Positions 1 to 6,067 of a DNA stretch of 6,947 bases are shown one piece after another. The position numbers were made by a program, and so were the translations under genes. This DNA comes from Bifidobacterium breve (GTDB taxonomy: Bacteria; Bacteroidota; Bacteroidia; Cytophagales; UBA9547), in assembly GCA_943325655.2 (NCBI GenBank), contig CALPQG020000136.1:1-6947 (forward strand), given 5' to 3'. How positions within the stretch are numbered: position 1 is the first letter of the stretch; each line of letters begins with the position of its first letter. The notes below the pieces were generated by a model. That model was not told where the DNA came from and made no database searches. It saw only the letters and a program-made list of their open reading frames with translations.

Positions 1-1
1 G

Positions 2-165
2 CTTAATCCAGCCGAAAAAATGTGGGCGAAATACAAACGAGAGTTTACAATAAATTTTTCACTTCTTTGGACGAAGTTGATGAATTTATTACCAATATAG
101 TTAAGGCAACATGTAAAAAACAAGTAATGAGTATATGTGGATTTAGCTATATTTTTTTTAGATAA
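2..165 (+). pseudogene. IS630-type transposase C-terminal remnant (frameshifted, 5' end outside window)
   Basis: Reading from base 2, the translation begins LNPAEKMWAKYKREFT, which matches the LNPxE..W...KR block near the C-terminus of IS630/Tc1-type DDE transposases; the Glu of NPxE is the third catalytic acidic residue in that family (established knowledge). After about base 49 this frame goes wrong and stops at the TAG near 104. The next frame continues from base 52 with KFFTSLDEVDEFITNI and runs to the TAA at 163-165, which looks like the normal family tail (paired helices after the KR block). One missing A in the stretch ACAATAAA around 47-54 would explain the break. The rest of the gene lies left of the window. 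It is convergent with idi, whose stop is 53 bp away. I could not identify a terminal inverted repeat or a TA target duplication in 166-218. Family call is fairly sure; the frameshift could also be a sequencing error. Confidence 0.72.
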
Positions 166-218
166 AATTTGGTCTATACTATAACAATGTTTGGTGTAAA
201 TACAGGCATAATCTTGAT

Positions 219-743
219 TTATGAGTTGCTTTTAAGGTGATGTTTGACATGAGGTAAACATATTTTCATCCATTCGGTATACATTTCTGGATGAAGATTT
301 ATGGCTGCTTCCAAATTTTCCAAACTGCAATATTTCCAGGATTGTACTTCTAATAAATTTGGATTAGGAACTAGGTCCGCATTGCCAATATAAACATGGT
401 CAAATTCATGTTCTGTCAAACCGTTTGTGAAACTGGTTTTATAGACAAAACTGAAGGCAAAATGGGTAGTGCATTGTATTCCCATTTCTTCCATTAAACG
501 TCTGGGGATAGCCTTTGCTATTGTTTCGCCTGCTCTTGGATGACTACAACAAGTATTTGTCCATAATCCGGCCGAATGGTATTTTCCGTCGGCCCTTTGC
601 TGTAAAAGCAATTCTCCTTTGGAATTAAAAATAAATACAGAAAATGCCCTGTGCAACAAACCCAGTTGGTGCACCAATAACTTTTCCATGGTTCCCGTTT
701 CCATATCATTTTCATCAACCAGTATTAACGCATCACTTTCCAT
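219..743 (-). CDS. idi: Isopentenyl-diphosphate delta-isomerase, type 1
   Basis: Interconverts isopentenyl diphosphate and dimethylallyl diphosphate, supplying the primer for prenyl chain growth; cytosolic, metal dependent. At 174 aa it is close to the 182 aa E. coli enzyme and is a single Nudix-fold domain. Family landmarks are all visible: the metal-ligand histidines H25 (VHQLG) and H31 (LLHRAFSVF), the active-site segment WTNTCCSHP with catalytic Cys at C66 and ligand H68, the Nudix-like stretch RRLMEEMGI (81-89), the E111/E113 pair in EHEFDHVY that matches the E. coli Glu114/Glu116 metal and acid residues, and the conserved Trp at W136. The ATG at 741-743 lies inside the upstream gene, giving an 11 bp overlap, so translation is probably coupled. 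It is the last gene of the carotenoid operon; no convincing terminator follows it. The product is the short, complete type 1 form, not the FMN-dependent type 2 enzyme. Confidence 0.95.
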   Translation of the reverse strand: MESDALILVDENDMETGTMEKLLVHQLGLLHRAFSVFIFNSKGELLLQQRADGKYHSAGLWTNTCCSHPRAGETIAKAIPRRLMEEMGIQCTTHFAFSFVYKTSFTNGLTEHEFDHVYIGNADLVPNPNLLEVQSWKYCSLENLEAAINLHPEMYTEWMKICLPHVKHHLKSNS

Positions 744-1236
744 ACAGTATTTTTTTTTCTGTTAATGATAAATGAGTTGATTTTTGAAAATATGAAATAA
801 TCATTTGTTTCAAATGCAAATCTTTCATTGTAGGTACAGAAGCCAATAACATTCTTTTGTCATTGACCATTGCTTGGTTATACCCTAATAGGTGGGGTAT
901 GTTTGATTGTATGGTGAACCTTAAAAAACAAAGTTCAATGTTCTCTTTGTCCGCTTTTATGGCTTTTTCCAACAATATTTTACCCTCTTTAAAATAAGCA
1001 TATTTTGTCATTGGATTGAAAGCATGTGAACCCATAATCATTGAAGCACATGCTTTATATCCTGCCAAGGTTTGGTTATTGGTTTCATTATGATTTGCCA
1101 ATAAGTCAATTAATTTTTTGCAGGAAGATTCGTCTTTTACAGATTTAATAAATAGCTCTCGAACATTTATAATAGAAATTTTATCCGAATATGTCGTTGA
1201 ATAAGAGAGCAACAAGAAAAGCAGTAAGATTTTCAA
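733..1236 (-). CDS. Conserved-looking exported helical-repeat protein of unknown function in the crt operon
   Basis: Not a named family that I can identify. The 167 aa product starts with a Lys and a hydrophobic run (MKILLLFLLLSYS) that looks like a signal peptide, with possible cleavage around residues 15-18. The remainder appears alpha-helical and TPR-like: a helix pair near 67-97 contains FNPMTKYAYFKEGKILLEKA followed by KADKENIELCFLRF, the spacing expected when a repeat unit counts 'items' along a chain. This suggests a small periplasmic or membrane-associated scaffold rather than an enzyme; no catalytic motif is visible. The start is a TTG (1234-1236) overlapping the TGA of crtB (1233-1235) as TTGA; no ATG or GTG lies upstream before the in-frame TAG at 1264-1266, and this start directly precedes the signal-like segment. 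Its end overlaps idi by 11 bp. Being locked between two carotenoid genes implies a role linked to carotenoid making, placement or membrane organisation (inference). Confidence 0.8.
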   Translation of the reverse strand: MKILLLFLLLSYSTTYSDKISIINVRELFIKSVKDESSCKKLIDLLANHNETNNQTLAGYKACASMIMGSHAFNPMTKYAYFKEGKILLEKAIKADKENIELCFLRFTIQSNIPHLLGYNQAMVNDKRMLLASVPTMKDLHLKQMIISYFQKSTHLSLTEKKILYGK

Positions 1237-2069
1237 ATGAGATTCAGTTTGTAGTGCAACAAGCTATTCAGCATGAGTCTAAATTTTGTCAAATTATTTA
1301 TTCTTATTCTTTCTGAAAGTATATTTTCTACGTCTACACGTTTAATTTTTTTGAACAATGCTTCATAATAGATATAGGAAAGATATACTCCTCCTTTACA
1401 AGATGCTGGAAGTTTTTTGATTCCAATCAAAGCTTCTTTAAAATCCTGTGCAATATCAGTTTCAATTTGTTTTTTTGCTGACAACGAAAAATTTGTTAAA
1501 TCCACCCCTGGAAAATAGATGCGACCTAAGCCCTGGTAATCGTCTTTAATGTCTCGTAAGAAATTTACTTTTTGGAATGCAGCGCCTAATTTCATTGCAT
1601 AGGGTTTTAAATCCTCATATACTTCTTTTTTCCCATCTGTAAAAACATGCAAACACATCAATCCTACCACTTCAGCGGAACCCAATATATATTGTTTGTA
1701 TTTTTCTGGGGTATATTCAACCTTATTTAAATCCATTTCCATGCTCTTTAAAAATGTTTCAATCAAGTCATGTTGTATATCATATTGATTTACAGTTTTT
1801 TGAAAAGCATTCAAAATTGGATTCAAAGAAATTTTATTTTCAATGGCATGGTAGGTATCAATTTTGAATTTGTCAAAAAGTATTTTTTGATTATACCCTT
1901 CAAAACTGTCTACGATTTCATCCGCAAACCTTACGAATCCATAAATAGAATAGATATCATCTCTAAGTTTATGGTTCAGGAAATATATTCCCAATGAAAA
2001 ACTGGTACTGTATGCACGGGTAGTCAGTTTGGTGCATTGTAAGGAAACGTTATCGAAAATAGCTTTCAT
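1233..2069 (-). CDS. crtB: Phytoene synthase (squalene/phytoene synthase family)
   Basis: Head-to-head condensation of two geranylgeranyl diphosphates to phytoene, the committed step of C40 carotenoid synthesis. The 278 aa product is typical for bacterial CrtB. Both Mg-diphosphate binding DxxxD motifs are present: RFADEIVD with D50 and D54, and LRDIKDD with D173 and D177, followed by the family block YQGLGRIYFP (178-187). The N-terminal substrate region RAYSTSFSLG (18-27) and the SAEVVGLMC stretch (131-139) also fit the family. The ATG (2067-2069) overlaps the TGA of crtI as ATGA, and the TGA of crtB overlaps the TTG of the next gene, so expression is coupled to both neighbours. A C30 dehydrosqualene synthase is a possible alternative that sequence alone cannot exclude, but the pairing with a CrtI-type desaturase and idi favours C40 phytoene. 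Confidence 0.94.
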   Translation of the reverse strand: MKAIFDNVSLQCTKLTTRAYSTSFSLGIYFLNHKLRDDIYSIYGFVRFADEIVDSFEGYNQKILFDKFKIDTYHAIENKISLNPILNAFQKTVNQYDIQHDLIETFLKSMEMDLNKVEYTPEKYKQYILGSAEVVGLMCLHVFTDGKKEVYEDLKPYAMKLGAAFQKVNFLRDIKDDYQGLGRIYFPGVDLTNFSLSAKKQIETDIAQDFKEALIGIKKLPASCKGGVYLSYIYYEALFKKIKRVDVENILSERIRINNLTKFRLMLNSLLHYKLNLI

Positions 2070-3547
2070 GATTTTGTGTTTAGGTACGCCAACAATAATT
2101 TTGAAGAGATTTCTCCTGAAATGATGGATGGAGGAACTCCTGGTCCAGGAACAGTAAGTTGTCCTGCGTAAAATAAATTTTTAACCTTATTGTTTTTAAC
2201 TTTTGGTTTTAACAGCGCCGTTTGACTTAATGTATTCGCAAGCCCGTAAGCATTGCCTTTGTATGAATTATAATCTGTAATAAAATCCTGTACGCAATAG
2301 CTTTTTTTGTAATCGATATAATTTCCAATATCTTCTTTCACTAACTTTTCTAACCTGGTAAGCATTACTTGAAAATAGGTTTCTCTTAAAGCATCCGTAT
2401 CTTCAATTCCAGGGGCAATTGGCATCAGCAAAAATAAATTTTCGTGGCCTTCGGGAGCCACACTTGTATCTGTTTTTGAAGGGCAACAAACATAAAATAG
2501 AGGTTTCGTTGGCCATTGTGGCTTTTTATATATTTCTATAGCATGTTCATGCAGGTCTTCATCAAAAAACAAGGTATGGTGTTGAAGTGCGCTTATTTTT
2601 TTGTTTAAACCGATATAAAATATCAAACAAGATGGTGCAAAAGTTTTAGTATCCCAGTACTTTTCTGAATAATTTCTGTAAGCTGGTGGCAATAGCTTGT
2701 TTTCCACGTGGTGATAATCTGCCGTTGCTATTACGGCATCAAAAGGTAGGTTGATGCCATTTACAAGAATTGTTTTTGCTACTCCATTTTCAATTTCAAT
2801 GTTACTTACGACTGCATTTGTGTGAAATTGTGCACCTTTATCTTGAGCTACTTTTGCCATGGCAGCGATTACATTTCCAAAACCACCTTGAGGGTACCAA
2901 GTGCCTAATTTCAATCCTGCATAATTCATTAAACTATAAAGTGCCGGAGTGTCTTGAGGCATGGCACCTAAAAACAAGACTGGAAATTCCATCAAAGCAA
3001 TAAGCTTTGGGTGGGTAAAAAACTTGCGGACATGTTTGCTAAACGAAGTAAACACCTGTAACCTGAACACTCCTTTGATTAAATCAGCATCAATAAATTC
3101 TGTAAGTGACAATCCAGGTTTATATACCAGGTTTTCCATACCTGTTTTGTATTTAAAGGCCGCTTCATCCATAAATAACCTCAGTTTGGAAGCACTGCCA
3201 ACTTCAATGGATTCAAACAAGGCACACAGCTCTTCAAAGTTTTCTGGCACACTCATGAGGTCATTTTCTCCAAATACGACATCAAAAGAAGGATTCAGTA
3301 AAGTGAGTTCATAGAAATCAGACACGGAGAATCCGAAATCACTGAAAAATTTTTCGAATACTCCGGGCATCCAATACCAGCTTGGGCCCATGTCGAAGGT
3401 GTATCCTGTGGATGTTTTCAATTGCCTGGCTCTTCCTCCAAGGCTGTCATTTTTTTCATATACATGCACTTCATGACCTGCAGCTGATAAATAAGCCGCC
3501 GCACTTAAACCAGAAAAACCAGAACCTATTACTGCAACTTTGGACAT
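2066..3547 (-). CDS. crtI: Phytoene desaturase (CrtI-type, FAD dependent)
   Basis: Introduces the conjugated double bonds that turn colourless phytoene into coloured carotene, normally lycopene; a peripheral membrane flavoenzyme. The 493 aa product has the expected family length. The N-terminal Rossmann fold is clear: VAVIGSGFSGLSAAAYL (4-20) with GxGxxG at residues 8-13, the acidic ribose-binding E31 after strand 2, and the GGRA loop at 37-40. The C-terminal FAD/substrate signature is intact: NLFYAGQL (457-464) followed by TVPGPGVPPS (465-474) and ISGE. A middle segment with MGPSWYWMP (53-61) fits the usual post-Rossmann substrate-gate block. Start ATG at 3545-3547 lies 39 bp after the regulator gene; that gap is very AT-rich with a TTTAATTAAA palindrome (3553-3562) and no good promoter, so crtI is probably read with the regulator. 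How many desaturation steps it performs, and whether it acts on C40 or C30 substrate, cannot be read from the sequence. Confidence 0.95.
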   Translation of the reverse strand: MSKVAVIGSGFSGLSAAAYLSAAGHEVHVYEKNDSLGGRARQLKTSTGYTFDMGPSWYWMPGVFEKFFSDFGFSVSDFYELTLLNPSFDVVFGENDLMSVPENFEELCALFESIEVGSASKLRLFMDEAAFKYKTGMENLVYKPGLSLTEFIDADLIKGVFRLQVFTSFSKHVRKFFTHPKLIALMEFPVLFLGAMPQDTPALYSLMNYAGLKLGTWYPQGGFGNVIAAMAKVAQDKGAQFHTNAVVSNIEIENGVAKTILVNGINLPFDAVIATADYHHVENKLLPPAYRNYSEKYWDTKTFAPSCLIFYIGLNKKISALQHHTLFFDEDLHEHAIEIYKKPQWPTKPLFYVCCPSKTDTSVAPEGHENLFLLMPIAPGIEDTDALRETYFQVMLTRLEKLVKEDIGNYIDYKKSYCVQDFITDYNSYKGNAYGLANTLSQTALLKPKVKNNKVKNLFYAGQLTVPGPGVPPSIISGEISSKLLLAYLNTKS

Positions 3548-3586
3548 AAAATTTTAATTAAATTTTGCTTAATATATTTCAAAAGT

Positions 3587-4474
3587 CTACAAAGACAGTT
3601 GTTTTTCTAGGTCTTCCACAGATCTTATCCAATTCACTTTATCGCCCAAGTCGAGCTGAAGTATTAATTTTTCATTTCCCGACAAATGCAGCTTAACGTG
3701 TTTGAAGTTTGTTGTCAGTTGGTGGAGATACTTCTTAGCATCTTCTGGAGAATTGTAATGTACAAAAAAGAAAAATAAATGCGTTGGTTCAATGGTTGCT
3801 ACTGCCGAAACGAGTGTTGTGAGGGGGGTATTGCTGCCCAAGTAAATTACTTTTTTGCCTGATAAACGCAAGAGGTAATTGGCAAACAATAGCCCAATTT
3901 CAAGGAATTCCTTTTCAGGTAAAAACAGCATCCATCTGTCTGCGTTTTTACTTAATGGAGGAAGTGCATCAATAGCGGTGTAAATTTTTTGTTTGATAAG
4001 TTTGCTGCAAAAATGTTCGTGGGCCGGAGAAAAAGTCCCAATATTCCACATGATTCCAATTCTATGCAGCATAGGATATACCACTTCAATATAGGTGTTT
4101 CTAATGCCTAATTGAAGTAAGCATTCAGTAAATATCTTTTCAAAATTGGCTTCATTAAAAGTAGTTGTAGCCAATATCAATTGGGATACAAAGTATGCTG
4201 TGCTGCTATTTTGTTGGGCTTTGTTGTTTATTTTAAGGTCTATCAAATGGTGAAGTGTTTCATCAGAAACCGTACAAAGCGTAGAAACTTTGTGCCGATT
4301 ATCCCTCAGACTAACGATGTTGAGGAGTCTTTTTAACTGCGTATTGTCATAGTAACGTATATTTCCATCAGAATGGGTAGGATGTGAGGCATTATACCGT
4401 TGTTCCCAAATCCTGATGGTATGTGGTTTGACTCCTGAAAATTGTTGCAATTGATCAATCGAAAAATTATCCAT
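3587..4474 (-). CDS. MerR-family regulator with CarH/LitR-like B12-binding domain, lower-ligand His replaced
   Basis: Likely transcriptional regulator of the carotenoid genes. The 295 aa product has three parts. Residues 4-65 form a MerR winged helix: FSIDQLQQFSGVKPHTIRIWEQRY then NIRYYDNTQLKRLLNI. Residues about 92-170 form the four-helix cap of CarH-type sensors, with the W-x9-EH motif conserved as W143, E153 and H154, the residues that face the upper side of adenosylcobalamin in Thermus CarH. Residues about 180-290 form the Rossmann-like cobalamin domain: FLPEKEFLEIGLLFANYLLRL, then VIYLGSNTPL. In this block the family lower-axial DxHxxG reads E189-x-L191-x-x-G194, so the ligand His is missing. 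Codon 191 is CTT (3902-3904), one base from a His codon. Position next to crtI supports control of, and perhaps autoregulation within, the crt cluster. In light-responsive relatives the dark tetramer represses and light releases it; here B12 use is doubtful, so the signal is unknown. Confidence 0.88.
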   Translation of the reverse strand: MDNFSIDQLQQFSGVKPHTIRIWEQRYNASHPTHSDGNIRYYDNTQLKRLLNIVSLRDNRHKVSTLCTVSDETLHHLIDLKINNKAQQNSSTAYFVSQLILATTTFNEANFEKIFTECLLQLGIRNTYIEVVYPMLHRIGIMWNIGTFSPAHEHFCSKLIKQKIYTAIDALPPLSKNADRWMLFLPEKEFLEIGLLFANYLLRLSGKKVIYLGSNTPLTTLVSAVATIEPTHLFFFFVHYNSPEDAKKYLHQLTTNFKHVKLHLSGNEKLILQLDLGDKVNWIRSVEDLEKQLSL

Positions 4475-4478
4475 TGAC

Positions 4479-4513
4479 TTTTGTTAATTTTTTTCAAAAA
4501 TATATAAACAAAA
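4479..4513 (-). promoter_or_regulatory. Possible operator dyad around the regulator promoter
   Basis: TTTTGTTAA at 4479-4487 and TAAACAAAA at 4505-4513 form an inverted repeat with 8 of 9 matches and a 17 bp spacer. It brackets the -7 box of the putative regulator promoter and ends 4 bp before the start codon, a suitable place for autorepression by a MerR-type dimer. The surrounding DNA is very AT-rich, so chance symmetry is a real alternative; I see no copies of the 11-bp direct repeats known from Thermus CarH operators. Confidence 0.3.
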
Positions 4514-4526
4514 TGACATAAGCAAC
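4495..4526 (-). promoter_or_regulatory. Putative Bacteroidota-type promoter of the regulator/crt operon
   Basis: On the minus strand a -7 box TATTTTTG (plus-strand 4495-4502) matches TAnnTTTG fully. A 20 bp spacer upstream is GTTG (plus-strand 4523-4526), three of four matches to the -33 TTTG. It lies 20 bp before the regulator start codon, giving a very short leader. No other comparably good match is seen between radC and the regulator or between the regulator and crtI, so it may drive the whole cluster. Confidence 0.42.
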
Positions 4527-4698
4527 TCCTTAAAAAGTGCTTTTCAGAATGTAGCGCCAATAAGATGTAGATTCAATTTCTTTCAATGGAATTAAATTAA
4601 AAAAAGTTGTACTCACTTCAATATTACTCAATTTGTGTTATGAATTCAACAATTGGTCAAGAGTTGAAACTATTAAAAGTCTTAAAACAATAATGCAA

Positions 4699-5379
4699 TC
4701 ACATTATCCCTTCCTCTACAAAACTCAAGAAATGATTGTTGGTAATAATCAAATGATCGAGTAATTGTATGTCCATAAGTATTCCGGCGGCTTTAATTTT
4801 TTGAGTCAACTGGATGTCTTGTTCGCTGGCTTGCAGGTTTCCTGAAGGATGGTTGTGCGCGAGAATAATCCCGCAAGCCAAGTGTTCTAAAGCCTGCTTA
4901 AAGATAATCTTGGCATCAACCACCGTTCCTGTGACACCGCCCGAACTGATCTGTACTTTCTTAATGACCTGATTGGCCCTGTTGAGCAACAATACCCAAA
5001 ACTCTTCGTGGGGCAAGTCTATAAAATGTGGTCTTAAGATTTGGTAAACATCCTTGGCCGAGTTTATCTTATCCTCTTTTGATGCGCTGGTATCCATTTT
5101 TCTTCGTCCCAATTCCAATGCGCTGATAATGGTGATGGCTTTGGCTTCGCCGATTCCTTTGAATTTTTGAAGTTCTTTGACGGTTAATTTGGAGAGCTTG
5201 TTTAAGTCATTGTCAACGCCATTCAAGATCAACTTGGCCACATCAACAGCACTTAAAGTGATGGTGCCAGAGCCAATCAAAATGGCCAAAATTTCTGCAT
5301 CGGTAAGGGAGGAACGTCCTTTTAAAAGTAATTTTTCTCTCGGGCGGTCTTCTTCGGCCCAGTCCTGAATTTTAAGCAT
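4699..5379 (-). CDS. radC: RadC family JAB/MPN-domain protein
   Basis: Full-length RadC (226 aa), a protein with an N-terminal helix-hairpin-helix region and a C-terminal JAMM metalloprotease-like domain. The N-terminus has the family opening W-A-E-E-D-R-P-R-E-K-L (7-17) and TDAEILAILIGSG (26-38); the HhH is around KFKGIGEAKA (72-81). The JAMM zinc site is intact: H175 and H177 in the AHNHPSGN block and D188 in SEQD, with the acidic E126 in PHEEFWVLLL (123-132) as the probable partner. Despite the historical name its biological role is not settled; a DNA repair role in E. coli was withdrawn, and relatives are frequent on mobile elements. Here it is a single complete gene with its own short 3' gap to the regulator, so it looks like a resident chromosomal copy. 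It is divergent from the toxin-antitoxin remnant. Confidence 0.95.
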   Translation of the reverse strand: MLKIQDWAEEDRPREKLLLKGRSSLTDAEILAILIGSGTITLSAVDVAKLILNGVDNDLNKLSKLTVKELQKFKGIGEAKAITIISALELGRRKMDTSASKEDKINSAKDVYQILRPHFIDLPHEEFWVLLLNRANQVIKKVQISSGGVTGTVVDAKIIFKQALEHLACGIILAHNHPSGNLQASEQDIQLTQKIKAAGILMDIQLLDHLIITNNHFLSFVEEGIM

Positions 5380-5396
5380 AGTATAAAAAGTTTATG

Positions 5397-5427
5397 GTTT
5401 TCAGTTTAGCGTTTTCAGTTCAGCGTT
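5397..5427. repeat. Two-copy 14-bp tandem repeat
   Basis: GTTTTCAGTTTAGC at 5397-5410 is followed directly by GTTTTCAGTTCAGC at 5411-5424, a 13 of 14 match, and then a GTT that starts a third unit. The motif GCGTT recurs once more at 5431-5435. It lies 18 bp upstream of the radC start codon, inside its leader region. Most likely slippage-derived intergenic DNA; no function is implied. Confidence 0.75.
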
Positions 5428-5465
5428 CGGGCGTTAATTAAAAACTGTAAAATTCAAAACGTGAA

Positions 5466-5479
5466 AATAACTGGTTATT
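5466..5479. repeat. 14-bp inverted repeat AATAAC-TG-GTTATT
   Basis: A perfect 6 bp dyad with a 2 bp centre in the divergent region between radC and the antitoxin gene. It sits about 60 bp upstream of the -33 box of the toxin-antitoxin promoter, further away than a typical antitoxin operator, and within an AT-rich stretch where short dyads are common. Possible regulator site for radC or neither; function unknown. Confidence 0.35.
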
Positions 5480-5536
5480 GTATAAATAATTTTGAGTAAC
5501 CTATTTGAACAAGACTGAATTATTGAACCAATTACA

Positions 5537-5567
5537 TTTATTTTCCCGTTAAAGATTAGTAACTTTG
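5537..5567 (+). promoter_or_regulatory. Putative Bacteroidota-type promoter of the toxin-antitoxin genes
   Basis: TAACTTTG at 5560-5567 is a full match to the -7 TAnnTTTG box. Exactly 19 bp upstream is TTTA (5537-5540), three of four matches to the -33 TTTG. The start codon of the antitoxin follows 43 bp after the -7 box, a normal leader length. Confidence 0.6.
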
Positions 5568-5610
5568 AATATAGGATATCAAGATTGTACACCAATTTTA
5601 AAATACATTT

Positions 5611-5841
5611 ATGATGATAGTTTCATACCCAACCAATAGCCAGGAAACAAATGCAATTAAAGCCGTTTTGAAGGCTTTAAATGTTAAGTTTGAAGTAAAA
5701 AAGGAAATGGCTTTGGAACAAAAAGCACCAACAAAAGGAGAAGTTTTAAAAAACCTCAAAGCTGGATTTGAGGAATTGAAGCTATATAAAAAAGGAAAAT
5801 TGAAAACGACCCCTGCAAAAGATTTTTTAAATGAGTTATAA
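5611..5841 (+). CDS. Probable antitoxin, DUF2683-like
   Basis: Small protein (76 aa) that opens MMIVSYPTNSQETNAIKAVLKALNVKFEVKK, the pattern of short Bacteroidota antitoxin-like proteins often annotated as DUF2683: an opening strand, a helix of the form E..A.KAVLKAL, a second strand VKFEVKKE, then a charged helical tail. I recognise the pattern rather than proving the family. The gene has its own promoter-like sequence and ends inside the next gene with an 11 bp overlap (5831-5841), the usual antitoxin-first arrangement of type II modules. The basic, Lys-rich C-terminal part (46-70) would wrap around or bind the toxin. Two ATG codons stand side by side at 5611 and 5614; either could be used. 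By analogy the protein would neutralise the downstream RelE-like toxin and repress its own promoter. Its partner seems truncated, so it may be an orphan now. Confidence 0.68.
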   Translation: MMIVSYPTNSQETNAIKAVLKALNVKFEVKKEMALEQKAPTKGEVLKNLKAGFEELKLYKKGKLKTTPAKDFLNEL

Positions 5842-6010
5842 CATAGAACTCTCCGAGAATTTTAAGAAAGAAGCAAAAAAACTTAGTAAAAGATACGCCT
5901 CATTAAAAAATGAACTTGCTAAACTATTTGAGGAACTAGCAGAAAACCCAACTAAAGGAACACCTCTTGGTAACGATGTGTATAAAATCAGACTTGCCAT
6001 TGTCAAATAG
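5831..6010 (+). pseudogene. RelE/ParE-like toxin, C-terminally truncated
   Basis: The ATG at 5831 overlaps the antitoxin gene by 11 bp. The 59 aa reading frame begins MSYNIELSENFKKEAKKLSK then RYASLKNELAKLFEELAENP and TKGTPLGNDVYKIRLAI, which is the N-terminal half of RelE/ParE-fold toxins: first strand, long helix hairpin, then the GTPLG..YKIRLAI strand. Family members run to roughly 90-105 aa and carry their catalytic or gyrase-contacting residues in the strands that follow, which are lost here at TAG 6008-6010. In another frame, from 6003, codons read SNSQKALEGTKCIHI, which weakly resembles the Ser/Lys/Gly-rich loop and next strand of such toxins; an indel near 5999-6003 would explain the stop. 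Even that frame soon runs into the shared terminator, leaving no room for a full domain. A non-toxic remnant is the best reading; a short but real protein cannot be excluded. Confidence 0.62.
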
Positions 6011-6067
6011 CCAAAAAGCCCTGGAAGGGACGAAATGTATTCACATTCAGCAACACTCCATACCAAC

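Noticed and set aside
2961..3314. Open frame of 117 codons on the plus strand
   Set aside because: Lies wholly antisense within crtI, has no recognisable domain and no promoter-like sequence; the opposite strand codes for a well-conserved enzyme.
3548..3586. Separate promoter for crtI in the 39 bp gap
   Set aside because: No TAnnTTTG box with a spaced -33 element; only AT-rich palindromic sequence, so readthrough from the regulator is simpler.
4333..4560. Minus-strand 75-codon frame overlapping the regulator start
   Set aside because: Out of frame with the MerR helix-turn-helix and covers its most conserved part; no motif of its own.
4645..4668. TTCAAC-N12-GTTGAA inverted repeat as a radC terminator
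   Set aside because: The stem is only 6 bp, the loop is long and no T run follows in the radC direction, so termination is not supported.
4699..5379. RadC as a marker of a defence or mobile island
   Set aside because: The protein is complete with both the HhH region and JAMM motif and sits among ordinary chromosomal genes; nothing nearby suggests a defence system.
5397..5435. Repeats considered as a CRISPR array
   Set aside because: The units are 14 bp, directly adjacent and lack spacers or cas genes.
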